Source of the DNA: Aggregatilineales bacterium
GTDB taxonomy: Bacteria > Chloroflexota > Anaerolineae > Aggregatilineales > Ch27
NCBI GenBank assembly: GCA_029976025.1
Contig: JARKNX010000124.1
Span: 1 to 64,000 of the forward strand
Direction of reading: 5' to 3'
Length of the DNA stretch: 64,000 bases
Part shown: one piece after another, positions 16,200 to 24,683 of the stretch
Layout: each line of letters starts with the position of its first letter
Numbering within the stretch: position 1 is the stretch's first letter
Program-made: the position numbers and the translations under genes
The notes under the pieces: model-generated
The model's database searches: none
Told to the model about the DNA's origin: nothing
Seen by the model: the letters and a program-made list of their open reading frames with translations, nothing else

Positions 16200-17633
16200 A
16201 TGACGGCGCTGATTGTGGATGTGGGCAGTTCGTCGGTGCGGGCGCTGCTGTTCGACCGGGAAGGCCGGCTCATCCCGGGGACGATCGCCCGGCGCGAGCA
16301 TCGCTTTGATGCGGACGGCACGACTGACGCCGTCACGCTGCGCGGGCTGGTGGAATCTTGCCTGGATGATGTGCTGCGCCACCCCGCCGCGCGGATCATT
16401 CAGACGGTGGGGGTGGCCACGTTCGCCGGCAACCTGCTCGGTGTCGATCAGCGCGGTGAGCCGATCACGCCGCTGTATACCTATGTCGATACGCGCGATC
16501 TGCTTGATGTCAGGCTGTTGAGCAGTCGCATCGATCGCTACGCAATCCATCAGCGCACAGGTTGCCCGCTGCACACCGCGTACCAGCCAGTGCGTTTGCA
16601 CTGGCTCCGCCGCACCCGGCCCGATCTGTTCGCCCGCGTCGCCCGCTGGATCGATTTCGCCACCTACTGCTATAGAATCTGGTTCGGGCACGACGTGCCG
16701 TGCAGCTATTCGGTGGCGTCCTGGTCGGGCCTGCTGGACAGGCACCGGCTGGTCTGGGACGCAGACTGGCTGGAAGAACTGGGCGTGGCGGAGGAGAGCC
16801 TCCCCACGCTGGCCGATTTCGATACGCTTCAACAGGGCCTGTCAGATACTTATAGCGAGCGATGGCCGGCCTTGCGAGATACTCCGTTCTATCTGGCCGT
16901 TGGCGACGGGGCTGCCGCTAATATTGGCAACGGCGGTGTTGATGCTGATCATCCGGTGCTGACGGTGGGCACGACGGCGGCAATGCGCCTGGTCAGCGAT
17001 AAACCTGGCGAGGTGCCAGCCGGCTTGTGGGCCTACCGGGTGAATGAAGGGCTGCACCTCACCGGCGGCGCAACCAGCGAAGGGGGGAATATCTTCGCCT
17101 GGGCGCGAAGAACGCTCCTGCTGGACCCTGGCACGGTGGAGCAGGAATTGCTGGCCCGTGAGGTTGGCTCGCACGGGCTGACGGCCCTGCCCCTGCTGGC
17201 AGGGGAACGCAGCCCCGGCTATTACGTTGGCGCGGCCGGTGCGATTCATAGCCTGCGGCTGGACACAACGCCGCTGGATATCCTGCAGGCCCTGCTGGAA
17301 GGTGTCGCGCTGCGCCTGCGGCTGATCTACGACCTGATGGGCCGTCCCGGCGCGTTCGTGCTGGCGGGCGGCGGCGCCCTGGAGCGGTCCCTGGCCTGGG
17401 GACAGATCGTCGCTGATGTTCTGGGCGTTCCGCTGAGGCTGGCCGATGTGCCTGAAGCGACGGCGCACGGTGTGCTGTATCTGCAGTCCGGCGATCTTGA
17501 TGCCGTGCGAGATCGGGCGGATTCCCGGCCGGCGCACGTTGTATCTCCGCGCCCGGGGTCAGCATCGCGCGTCAGCGATTTGCTGGATCAACACACGCGA
17601 TTTTATACAATGCTCCGGGGTCCGGAGGAATAA
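16200..17633 (+). CDS. FGGY-family carbohydrate kinase
   Basis: A protein of 477 residues with the FGGY two-domain layout. The N-terminal MTALIVDVGSSSVRALLFD is the phosphate-1 ATP loop (DxGTSxxR type), and VGVATFAGNLLGVD and TYVDTRDLLDVRLL follow. In the C-terminal domain LTVGTTAAMRLVSD is phosphate-2 and VLAGGGALERSLAWGQIVADVLG is the family signature. Such kinases phosphorylate sugars or polyols (gluconate, xylulose, glycerol); gluconokinase-like enzymes are the nearest in pattern. It starts 32 bases after HMG-CoA synthase, so it appears to be in the mevalonate operon, which is unexpected. The substrate is not deducible. Confidence 0.85.
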   Translation: MTALIVDVGSSSVRALLFDREGRLIPGTIARREHRFDADGTTDAVTLRGLVESCLDDVLRHPAARIIQTVGVATFAGNLLGVDQRGEPITPLYTYVDTRDLLDVRLLSSRIDRYAIHQRTGCPLHTAYQPVRLHWLRRTRPDLFARVARWIDFATYCYRIWFGHDVPCSYSVASWSGLLDRHRLVWDADWLEELGVAEESLPTLADFDTLQQGLSDTYSERWPALRDTPFYLAVGDGAAANIGNGGVDADHPVLTVGTTAAMRLVSDKPGEVPAGLWAYRVNEGLHLTGGATSEGGNIFAWARRTLLLDPGTVEQELLAREVGSHGLTALPLLAGERSPGYYVGAAGAIHSLRLDTTPLDILQALLEGVALRLRLIYDLMGRPGAFVLAGGGALERSLAWGQIVADVLGVPLRLADVPEATAHGVLYLQSGDLDAVRDRADSRPAHVVSPRPGSASRVSDLLDQHTRFYTMLRGPEE

Positions 17634-17760
17634 CCAGACGTCGGATTTGCCTGTCGGGTGGGCTGGCAGCGCCGGCAGATACAAAGCCCCGACGCGCCGA
17701 AACCCGGCGGCGAGGACCGGCCAGTATCTTCGCCGTACGGGAAGAATGAACTCAGATAGA

Positions 17761-17792
17761 CTCTCAAATGCTATCCTGATAGCTTTTGAGAG
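17761..17792. promoter_or_regulatory. Near-perfect 32-bp palindrome upstream of the DUF35 genes
   Basis: Arms CTCTCAAATGCTATC (17761-17775) and GATAGCTTTTGAGAG (17778-17792) are separated by CT and differ at one position. It lies about 90 bases before the DUF35 start in a 250-base spacer that otherwise holds nothing recognisable. It has no T-run after it, so an operator is more likely than a terminator. The right arm recurs before the HMG-CoA reductase gene. Confidence 0.55.
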
Positions 17793-17883
17793 AGGGGATC
17801 GCGCATAATGCGTGAAGTATTTTACAGGCAGGCCCGACCCCGTTCGTCTCTTTAGCTATGTCGGGCTCAGGAGGAACCGGATT

Positions 17884-18090
17884 ATGCGTATTTCACGTCA
17901 CTGGCGTTTGAACTCTCAGCGCTACGCCCTCCAGGGCGTCGTCTGCTCCAACTGCGCAGCGAATATCTTCCCCCCGCGCGAAGTCTGTCCTTATTGTGAG
18001 GCGAAAGAGGAGACTGCCTACACCCCCGATTTGCGAGTCGCTGAGCATGTGCTTCCGGTGAATGTTGCCCTGGAACCGGCAGCCCGATAA
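17884..18090 (+). CDS. DUF35 protein, rubredoxin-like zinc-ribbon half
   Basis: A protein of 68 residues. The ATG at 17884 follows AGGAGG. MRISRHWRLNSQRYALQGV then CSNC and, 15 residues on, CPYC form the four-Cys zinc ribbon that opens DUF35 (ChsH2-like) proteins. In archaea, DUF35 bridges acetoacetyl-CoA thiolase and HMG-CoA synthase so that the intermediate is channelled. The usual protein continues directly into an OB fold. Here the frame instead ends in a 20-residue tail and TAA, and the OB fold is encoded separately at 18119. It could be a real two-gene split or a frameshift; the second gene has its own SD, which favours a split. Confidence 0.75.
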   Translation: MRISRHWRLNSQRYALQGVVCSNCAANIFPPREVCPYCEAKEETAYTPDLRVAEHVLPVNVALEPAAR

Positions 18091-18118
18091 CCAGAATCGG
18101 AGAAGCGAGAGGGCTGGC

Positions 18119-18421
18119 ATGGTCCAGGATACGCGGGCGAAGGCACAGCAGGCAAAGCAGCCATACCTTTCCGGTGGGAAAGGGACCGTGGTGAGCTACA
18201 CCATCATCAACGATGCTCCGGAGGGCTTTGAGAATCAGGCTCCTTATACGCTGGGGCTGATAAAACTGGAAGAAGGCCCGACAGTGCTGGCGCAGCTCAC
18301 CGACCTGGATGGACCTGTTGAGATTGGCATGCAGGTGGAGATGGTCACTCGCAAGCTGCGCACCGACGGCAAGCATGGCATTATCGTCTACGGATATAAA
18401 TTCAGGCCGATGATGTCCTGA
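18119..18421 (+). CDS. DUF35 protein, OB-fold half
   Basis: A protein of 100 residues. The ATG at 18119 has GAGAGGG 5 bases upstream and lies 28 bases after the zinc-ribbon gene; an ATG at 18062 in the same frame overlaps that gene. GKGTVVSYTIINDAPEGFE, QAPYTLGLIKLEEGP, VLAQLTDLDG, VEIGMQVEMVTRKL and IVYGYKFRP reproduce the OB-fold half of DUF35 proteins almost motif for motif. About 20 Lys/Gln/Ala-rich residues precede the fold. Together with the upstream gene it should rebuild the scaffold of the HMG-CoA synthase complex. Confidence 0.8.
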   Translation: MVQDTRAKAQQAKQPYLSGGKGTVVSYTIINDAPEGFENQAPYTLGLIKLEEGPTVLAQLTDLDGPVEIGMQVEMVTRKLRTDGKHGIIVYGYKFRPMMS

Positions 18422-18447
18422 CCTGTACCTGGTAGTGAAGAACTGGT

Positions 18448-18484
18448 AACCATACAGACCGCTGGCCGGTCTGTATGGTTTTTA
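18448..18484 (+). terminator. Rho-independent terminator of the mevalonate/DUF35 unit
   Basis: A perfect 14-bp stem AACCATACAGACCG/CGGTCTGTATGGTT with a 5-base loop is followed by TTT. It lies 26 bases after the OB-fold gene. Confidence 0.85.
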
Positions 18485-18567
18485 GGGGGTGTGATTGCTG
18501 CCTGCCCCGGTGACGCGGCTGCTATCCGCCCGGAACAACCGCCCCGCAGCGCCCGACAGTTGGCCTC

Positions 18568-18597
18568 TTGACATATTGTAAATTTGTATCATATGAT
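18568..18597 (+). promoter_or_regulatory. Promoter of the F420-reductase-like gene
   Basis: A consensus TTGACA (18568-18573), 18 bases, and TATGAT (18592-18597) in an AT-rich stretch, about 90 bases before the ATG at 18689. Confidence 0.7.
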
Positions 18598-18606
18598 TTC
18601 TGACAA

Positions 18607-18647
18607 TACAGACCGATATTATGTGATTCTTGAGATATAGGTCTGTA
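18607..18647. promoter_or_regulatory. Inverted repeat downstream of the promoter (possible operator)
   Basis: TACAGACC (18607-18614) and GGTCTGTA (18640-18647) are inverted, and the match extends inward as GATAT/ATATA with one mismatch. It sits 10 bases after the -10, around or just past the expected transcription start. The TACAGACC/GGTCTGTA arms are the same as in the terminator at 18448-18480. Confidence 0.5.
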
Positions 18648-18688
18648 CCCTGATACCGGGCAGTTTAATTTATCACAGGAGACTGGCG

Positions 18689-19369
18689 ATGAAAATAGGG
18701 ATACTTGGTACGGGAGGTGTGGGACGGACGCTCGCGGGGCGGCTTGCCGAGCTTGGGCACGAGGTCACGATTGGGACGCGCGACCCGGCGGCAACGCTTG
18801 CCCGTACTGACCCTGATTTTATGGGCAATCCGCCATTCAGCGTATGGGCGCAGCAGAATCCAGGTGTGAAGCTGGGGACTTTTGCGGAGGCAGCAGCGCA
18901 CGGCGAACTTGTGATCAACGCCGTCAATGGGGGTGGCGCCCTTAGCGCTCTCCAGTCCGCCGGAGAAGTTAATCTGAGCGGGAAGATTCTGATTGATGTC
19001 AGCAACCCGCTTGATTTTTCCCGAGGCATGCCGCCGTCTCTGTTCATCAGTAATACCGATTCGCTGGGAGAGCAGATTCAGCACGCTTTCCCGAATACCA
19101 GGGTGGTGAAGACGCTCAATACGTTGAATGCTCTCCTGATGATCAACCCGGGGATGCTGGCGAATGGGGACCACAGCGTATTTGTCAGCGGTAACGATCC
19201 CACGGCGAAGGCGGCGGTGGGCGAGCTTCTCCGCTCTCTTGGCTGGCAAGATATCATCGATCTGGGCGATATCACTTCCGCTCGCGGCCCCGAGATGTTC
19301 CTGCCCCTCTACCTCAGATTGATGGGACTCTGGCAAACGCCGATATTCCAGCTCAAGGTTGTAAGATAG
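18689..19369 (+). CDS. NADPH-dependent F420 reductase-like oxidoreductase
   Basis: A protein of 226 residues. The N-terminus MKIGILGTGGVGRTLAGRLAELGHEVTIGTRDP is an NADP-binding Rossmann loop, with Thr-Arg-Asp after strand 2 as in F420:NADP oxidoreductases. LVINAVNGGGALSAL, ILIDVSNPLDFSRG and VVKTLNTLNALLMINP follow, typical of the COG2085 family. Members reduce F420 with NADPH or act on other substrates as predicted dinucleotide-binding enzymes, so the cofactor pair is not certain. It has its own promoter and candidate operator and is convergent with the MFS gene at 19477. Confidence 0.8.
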   Translation: MKIGILGTGGVGRTLAGRLAELGHEVTIGTRDPAATLARTDPDFMGNPPFSVWAQQNPGVKLGTFAEAAAHGELVINAVNGGGALSALQSAGEVNLSGKILIDVSNPLDFSRGMPPSLFISNTDSLGEQIQHAFPNTRVVKTLNTLNALLMINPGMLANGDHSVFVSGNDPTAKAAVGELLRSLGWQDIIDLGDITSARGPEMFLPLYLRLMGLWQTPIFQLKVVR

Positions 19370-19476
19370 GGGTGGAGAGAGGGTGCAGCGAGCGCCAGGC
19401 AGGCGCGGCAGTAACGGACATGGTGCGCCGGACGGCGCAACGTCTTGCGCCAGGAATAGCGGTTACCGGCAGCCGC

Positions 19477-20676
19477 TCAGCCAGCCTGAGCGGCTGTCTC
19501 TTCCCGGGGCACGCGCACATGCCGCGCAACGACCAGATTGACCAGCGCGATCGCCATGCCCAGCAGGAATACATACTGAAACCCGAAGGCATTCCAGATC
19601 AGCCCGCCGACCAGCGCGGCGCTGATGGAGAAGATGTGGTCAATCGTCACAGAAGCCGTGAGCGCGGGCTGCACGTGGTCAGGCTGGCGCGCGATCTTCT
19701 TCATGTAGGTGGAGCGCGCCATCCCCACTGAGAATATCATCTGGTCCGCCACATAACAGACGGAGATGACCAGCAGGGCCGTGTCCTCCGGCAGCAAGTC
19801 CCGGGCGAAGCCATACCCCAGGCAGATGAAGATCAGGATGAAGGCTTCGGCCATCAGCACAAGGCGTTCGCCGAAGCGATCGATCGACCAGCCGAGGATA
19901 GGCTGAAACAGGATGCCGATGATACCGCCGACGGTCAGCAGCGTGGCGAGGATCTGCGTCGGCTGCCCGAAAATCGTGACCAGCACCCAGGGGGCAAATG
20001 TGACAAAAAGCTGCTTGCGGGAGCCGGCCAGTATGGCGAGGAGGTAGTACAACCGGTATTCGCGATGAAGCTGGAGGTACTGGCGAGGGCGGGGCGTTGT
20101 CTCCGGTGTCATGGAAAACAGCAGGATCGCGGCCACGGCCAGGGCCAGCGTGGTCAGTATGAAGGTATGCTGGAAGGTGAACCCCAGGTGGCGGAATCCC
20201 AGGACGACAGTGACGCTGCCGATGATGACGGCCAGATTTCGTATCCCATTGAGCTGCCCCAGGCGCTGGCCCGTTTTGCCGTCCGTCGCCAGCTCCATCC
20301 CGATGACGGATGCCAGCGGCATGAAGAGATGCTGCCCCATGCTGTAGATGAACAGCCAGATCACCATGATGGCGTAGCTGGAGGAGGCGAAGCCGATCAA
20401 AAAGGCGCCGGCCGCCCCCAGCACCATGGCAACGACGCCCAGCCGCCGGGTTGTCAGGAACCACAGCACTGCCGAGACAAATACGACCAGGAAGCCCGGC
20501 AGCTCGCGCGGAAACTCCAGGAAGGAGCGCTGAAATCCGGTGAGGGTGAAGCTCTCATTGAGGAAGTTGTTGAAGGTCGAGTCGAATGCACTGGTGGCAA
20601 TTCCTATGGCCAGCGAAGCCGCGGCAAAGAGACTCAACTCGCGCGAAGTAGTTCTGATCCGGGCCAATACTGCCAT
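19477..20676 (-). CDS. MFS transporter
   Basis: A protein of 399 residues with about 12 membrane segments; the ATG is at 20676. Halves are related by the FEFPRELPGFLVVF and FGERLVLMAEAF loops after helices 2 and 8, the second reading GWSIDRFGERLVL, a fair match to the MFS GxxxDRxGRR loop. The central cytosolic loop holds TPETTPRPRQYLQLHREYRLYYLL. The substrate is not deducible. It is divergent from the LysM lipoprotein gene. Confidence 0.8.
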   Translation of the reverse strand: MAVLARIRTTSRELSLFAAASLAIGIATSAFDSTFNNFLNESFTLTGFQRSFLEFPRELPGFLVVFVSAVLWFLTTRRLGVVAMVLGAAGAFLIGFASSSYAIMVIWLFIYSMGQHLFMPLASVIGMELATDGKTGQRLGQLNGIRNLAVIIGSVTVVLGFRHLGFTFQHTFILTTLALAVAAILLFSMTPETTPRPRQYLQLHREYRLYYLLAILAGSRKQLFVTFAPWVLVTIFGQPTQILATLLTVGGIIGILFQPILGWSIDRFGERLVLMAEAFILIFICLGYGFARDLLPEDTALLVISVCYVADQMIFSVGMARSTYMKKIARQPDHVQPALTASVTIDHIFSISAALVGGLIWNAFGFQYVFLLGMAIALVNLVVARHVRVPREETAAQAG

Positions 20677-20836
20677 GGAAGAGATTTCTCCAATCTTTGC
20701 CAGAGTGTGTAATCACGCTGTGCAGCGGTGAATCGGCGCTTGCTCCTGACACGCCCTGATGGTAGACTTCGTTCAGGCAAGCAAGCGAGTGACGAATCTC
20801 CTGATTCATGCCGCGGTCAGTTTTGGGGAGGCCTTT

Positions 20837-21868
20837 ATGCGTATTACAGTGCGCTCGTTCATGTTGCTGCTGACGCTGACAGCGGCGGCAGTGGGGTTGA
20901 GCGGTTGCTTTCAGGAGGCCGGGACCGGCATCGAGCCGACGCCGGTTGGGGGCGTCCCGCTGGTGCCCCCATCCCCAACGGCTTTTATGCCTGAACCAGT
21001 GATGATGACCAATACCCCTTTTGTCCTGCCGACACAGCCGCCACTGGATGTTGCTCCTCAGGAAGGCATAGGTGGGGCTGAGTATACATTATCGCCCGCT
21101 GATATGGCTATGATGGAGCAGCCTTCTGCGACGTTTGAGTTTGTCGAGGCCCCCAAAGAGACACTTGTGCTGGTCGAGCCGCCAATAGATGCGGCAGCGA
21201 TTTCCGCGCCGGCCATGACCGCGACGGCGATTATCGCCGGGGCTGCGCTGCCGACGCCCGTAGTCGTCGGTATGGAGACCCCGCCCGGCGGTTTTATTGT
21301 CATCAGCACGCCGACGCCGCCGCAGTTGGAGATGCCGCTGCTCGACGGCGAAATGACAGCCACCGCCATGATTTTCGGCGCAACTGAGACCGCGTTCGCC
21401 CGGGCTACGGAGACGGCCACAGCGCTGGGCATTCTGCCGCCGACCGCGACTCTCCTGCCTCCTGAGATGCCTACGCTGACTCCTACCCCGGACCCGACCG
21501 GAAACTGCATTTACGTTGTCAGGCGGGGCGACACGACTTACCGCGTCGCGACACAGTTCGGCGTCACCATCGATCAGATCGCCCAGGCCAATGGCCTGAC
21601 CAATCCGTCGGTCATTCATGTGGGGCAGGAGCTGACGATCCCCGGCTGCGGCAACAAGACCCCGACTCCAGGCCCGGGCGTCCCGCCCTCTGATGCTACG
21701 CCGCCGCCCGGATGCCAGCAGCAGACTTACGTCATTCAGCCCGGCGATAACCTGTACCGGATTTCATTGCGCTTCGGCGTGTCGCTGGCCTCTCTGCAGC
21801 ACGCGAACGATATCTCGAATATCCACCATATTGTGGCCGGACGAACCCTGGTTATCCCCTGCTCGTAA
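20837..21868 (+). CDS. LysM-domain lipoprotein
   Basis: A protein of 343 residues. The ATG at 20837 follows GGGGAGG; the longer frame from 20759 is rejected. A lipoprotein signal ends in the lipobox LSGC at about residue 26, so the protein is lipid-anchored outside the membrane. Residues 30-220 are a low-complexity Pro/Thr/Ala region. Two LysM domains close the protein: YVVRRGDTTYRVATQFGVT about 226-272 and YVIQPGDNLYRISLRFGVS about 296-342, both ending in the usual L-x-IP. LysM binds N-acetylglucosamine polymers such as peptidoglycan. Thr/Pro linkers of this kind are frequent in Chloroflexota surface proteins. Confidence 0.88.
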   Translation: MRITVRSFMLLLTLTAAAVGLSGCFQEAGTGIEPTPVGGVPLVPPSPTAFMPEPVMMTNTPFVLPTQPPLDVAPQEGIGGAEYTLSPADMAMMEQPSATFEFVEAPKETLVLVEPPIDAAAISAPAMTATAIIAGAALPTPVVVGMETPPGGFIVISTPTPPQLEMPLLDGEMTATAMIFGATETAFARATETATALGILPPTATLLPPEMPTLTPTPDPTGNCIYVVRRGDTTYRVATQFGVTIDQIAQANGLTNPSVIHVGQELTIPGCGNKTPTPGPGVPPSDATPPPGCQQQTYVIQPGDNLYRISLRFGVSLASLQHANDISNIHHIVAGRTLVIPCS

Positions 21869-21955
21869 ATTGTCTCGCGGGGGAGCCGGTCAGCTTGATA
21901 CAATCGGGGCGATCATACGGTCGCCCTGATTTTTATGGGCGGGAAAGGTGCGGAC

Positions 21956-22516
21956 ATGGCAGCAGAATCGATCCTCGAAACGCAGACGATCTACGAAGGC
22001 CGGGTGGTCAATCTCTATCTGGAGACCGTGCAGCTCCCGGACGGCAAGACGGCTATCCGCGAAGTGATCCGGCATGGCGGCGCGGTCGCAGTCATTCCGC
22101 TTCACAGCGATGGGCAGATCACGATGGTGCGGCAGCATCGCCTGCCTGTCCGGCGCGACCTGCTGGAAATCCCGGCCGGCGGCCTGGAGCGCGGCGAAGA
22201 GCCGCTGGCCTGCGCGATGCGGGAGCTTCAGGAAGAGGTCGGGCTGTATCCGGGCCGGCTTGAGCGGTTGGGAGGGGTCTACCTGGCGCCGGGCTATAGC
22301 TCCGAGTACATCCACCTCTATGTTGCTACTGACCTGACTCCTTCCAGGCTGCCGGGCGACCAGGACGAATTTCTTGAAGTGGTAACGCTGCCGTTCGATG
22401 AGGCGCTCCGCCAGATCGACAGCGGAGATATCGCCGACGCGAAAACGATCGCGGCGCTGTTGTGGACGGCGCGCTGGCTGGCCGGACGAGGGGCGAGAAG
22501 CATGTTAGCAGGGTAG
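21956..22516 (+). CDS. NUDIX hydrolase, ADP-ribose pyrophosphatase type
   Basis: A protein of 186 residues. The ATG at 21956 has GGGAAAGG about 8 bases upstream; an ATG at 21935 is the alternative. The Nudix box GLERGEEPLACAMRELQEEVG fits Gx5Ex7REUxEExGU, giving the metal-binding glutamates. QTIYEGRVVNLYLETVQLPDG before it and APGYSSEYIHLYVATDL after it are typical of ADP-ribose pyrophosphatases, which cut ADP-ribose to AMP and ribose-5-phosphate. It is followed by the glycosyltransferase gene after 20 bases. Confidence 0.9.
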   Translation: MAAESILETQTIYEGRVVNLYLETVQLPDGKTAIREVIRHGGAVAVIPLHSDGQITMVRQHRLPVRRDLLEIPAGGLERGEEPLACAMRELQEEVGLYPGRLERLGGVYLAPGYSSEYIHLYVATDLTPSRLPGDQDEFLEVVTLPFDEALRQIDSGDIADAKTIAALLWTARWLAGRGARSMLAG

Positions 22517-22536
22517 AGTGGTTAGGACGGGGAAAA

Positions 22537-23772
22537 GTGGCGAGTTTCTGGTTTGTCTCTGCGCCGCTGCCAGGACATCTGGACTGGGGCGGCTTCCTGA
22601 AGACGGCCCGCGCTTTGCAGGCCGAAGGCCATGAGGTGCTCTGGGTCAGCGGGGCAGCAGTATCCGATATGGTGGCCGCAGCCGGGCTGCCGCTGGCGGA
22701 AATCCCTGACACGGGCTGGCTGTGGCCGCTGCCGCCCCCGCCTGATTTTACCAGCATGCCCCCGGAGCAGGCGATCCGGCTGCGGTATCAGCGGGCGCTG
22801 GATACCTGGCTGACTGAGGAACTGATTATTCCCGCGGTGGAGGCGCTGCTGGCCCTGGCCCGGCAGCGCGGGCAGCCCGATTGCGTGGTCACCGATCCCT
22901 TCCTGACAGCATCGGCGCTGGCTGCGGAGGCATTCGATGTGCCGCTGGCTGTCTGCGGCTGGCCGGCGCTGTGCCCTCCTGATGAGGAGGGGCTGCTGCC
23001 CGTTCAGGTGTCTCTGGCGGATGATGCGCGGGGACGTATCGAGCGGCTGGCGGCGCGTTTTGGACTGCGCGGGACGAATTTCGCCCAGGGGCCGACCCCG
23101 GCCATACAGAGCGAACTCCTGCATATCAGCTACTTCAGCCGCTTCTGGCACCAGTCCGATCCGGAGCCGTTGCCCCAGACACATTTCGTTGGCGGGATGC
23201 CGACGTCGCCGGCTGGAGAGCCGCCGGAATGGCTGCGCGCGCTGGAGGGCGCACCGCTGGGGATGGTCACGCTGGGCACAGTCTTCACTGGCGATCTGGG
23301 ATTTTTCGCCTGGGCGGCGCAGGGGATGGCCCGCGCCGATCTGGTCCCGCTGGTCGTGCTTGGCCGGCCGTTGGAGGCTGAAGAAAAGCGCATGCTCCAG
23401 GCGGCGCTGCCCGGCGGGACACGCTTGCTGACCTGGGTGGATTACGACCATGTTTTCCCCCACCTTAAAATCATTGTGCATCACGGAGGCATGGGGACCA
23501 CCCACGCGGCTGTTGTGCACGGCGTTCCGCAGGTGGTCGTGCCTCATGCCGCCGATCAGCGCGGGCAGGCGCGGCGCGTGGCTCAGGCCAGGGTGGGGTT
23601 GAACCTGAGCGCCTTCGATGTGCGCCAGGGGCGGCTGGGGAGCGGGATCAGGGCCGTGGTGACCGATGCGAAGGTGGCCGATACGGCGCGCCGGCTGGCC
23701 GGGGAATTCGCCGCGCTGGGCGGGCCGCCGGAAGCGGCGCGGCTCCTCATCGAGCTGGTCGAGCGCCAATGA
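22537..23772 (+). CDS. GT1-family (UGT/MGT-like) glycosyltransferase
   Basis: A protein of 411 residues. The GTG at 22537 follows GGACGGGGA, and the protein then starts directly with the first beta strand VASFWFVSAPLPGHLDWGGFL, as in macrolide-type glycosyltransferases (GT-B fold). The C-terminal nucleotide-sugar motif is intact: WVDYDHVFPHLKIIVHHGGMGTTHAAVVHGVPQ then VVPHAADQRGQARRV. Such enzymes add sugars to lipids, sterols, carotenoids or polyketides. The acceptor is unknown. It follows the Nudix gene closely and is convergent with the methyltransferase. Confidence 0.88.
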   Translation: MASFWFVSAPLPGHLDWGGFLKTARALQAEGHEVLWVSGAAVSDMVAAAGLPLAEIPDTGWLWPLPPPPDFTSMPPEQAIRLRYQRALDTWLTEELIIPAVEALLALARQRGQPDCVVTDPFLTASALAAEAFDVPLAVCGWPALCPPDEEGLLPVQVSLADDARGRIERLAARFGLRGTNFAQGPTPAIQSELLHISYFSRFWHQSDPEPLPQTHFVGGMPTSPAGEPPEWLRALEGAPLGMVTLGTVFTGDLGFFAWAAQGMARADLVPLVVLGRPLEAEEKRMLQAALPGGTRLLTWVDYDHVFPHLKIIVHHGGMGTTHAAVVHGVPQVVVPHAADQRGQARRVAQARVGLNLSAFDVRQGRLGSGIRAVVTDAKVADTARRLAGEFAALGGPPEAARLLIELVERQ

Positions 23773-23802
23773 AGATATTCGTGTAGTCAGGCACCCCAAC
23801 GA

Positions 23803-24582
23803 TCACACTTTGCGGCCAATCAACAGGCCCTGGTGAATCGAGAACGTCCCATCTCCCTGCGGATGCAGCTCCGGCCGCAGCCACTCTGCCGCCCGCTCCG
23901 GGGCCTGGGTGAGCATCACCCGCAGCCGAAGCGTGATCTCCGGCGTGCAGTGCATCCGATCCGCCCATTCGGTGATCTGATGCCGGCGCTCGAAGCTCTC
24001 CGTATGGGTCACTTCGAGGCCCGCTTCCGCGAAGAATTTCATCCAGCGCGACAGGCTGTAAGCCCAGGCATGGCTGGGATCGCGCAGCCGTTCGAGCGCA
24101 TTCACGTAGCGGGCAGCTTTGCGGTCGGGCGGCACGATCTGGTCGATAACGGCCACCAGACCGCCGACCCGGGTTACGCGCGCGGCTTCTATGACAAACT
24201 GCTGCGGGGCCGGGAAGTGATGAGCGGCTACGCGACAGGTGACCAGATCGACGCTGCCATTCCTGCAGGGAATGGCTTCGGCGTCGAGCTGCTGGCAGGC
24301 TACATTCCTGAGGTCGAGCCGGGACAGGTGTTGTCGGGCGGCGGCCAGCATGCTGAACGTAAGGTCGCTGGCGATCACCCGCTTCACATAGGGGGCGAAG
24401 ATGCCAGCGGTGTGCCCCCCGCCGGTGGCAACATCCAGTATCAGCCAGTCCGGCTGCGGCTGGATCAGCTCGACCAGCCGGGCCAGGTCGCTGCCGTGAG
24501 CGTGGGTGACGCTGGTCACGTAGCCGGTCGGATTTTTGCCGAACTGCTGCTGAACCAGGCGTTTGGTGGGGTGGCCGGTCAT
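23803..24582 (-). CDS. SAM-dependent methyltransferase, UbiE/YcgJ-like
   Basis: A protein of 259 residues. Motif I is LILDVATGGGHTAGIFAPYV, motif II includes IASDLTFSMLAAARQHL, and VDLVTCRVAAHHFPAPQQFV is the post-II region typical of class I methyltransferases acting on small molecules. It is closest in pattern to the YcgJ/UbiE group; the substrate is unknown. Divergent from the Gfo/Idh/MocA gene. Confidence 0.88.
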   Translation of the reverse strand: MTGHPTKRLVQQQFGKNPTGYVTSVTHAHGSDLARLVELIQPQPDWLILDVATGGGHTAGIFAPYVKRVIASDLTFSMLAAARQHLSRLDLRNVACQQLDAEAIPCRNGSVDLVTCRVAAHHFPAPQQFVIEAARVTRVGGLVAVIDQIVPPDRKAARYVNALERLRDPSHAWAYSLSRWMKFFAEAGLEVTHTESFERRHQITEWADRMHCTPEITLRLRVMLTQAPERAAEWLRPELHPQGDGTFSIHQGLLIGRKV

Positions 24583-24683
24583 CGTTGTATCCCGGGTGAA
24601 AGTCGCGAGCGTAGTTTATCCGAACCGCCGCGGTGTTACAATGGGGCTGGCGTGGGTGAAGAATCAGATGCGAGGTGCGTATT

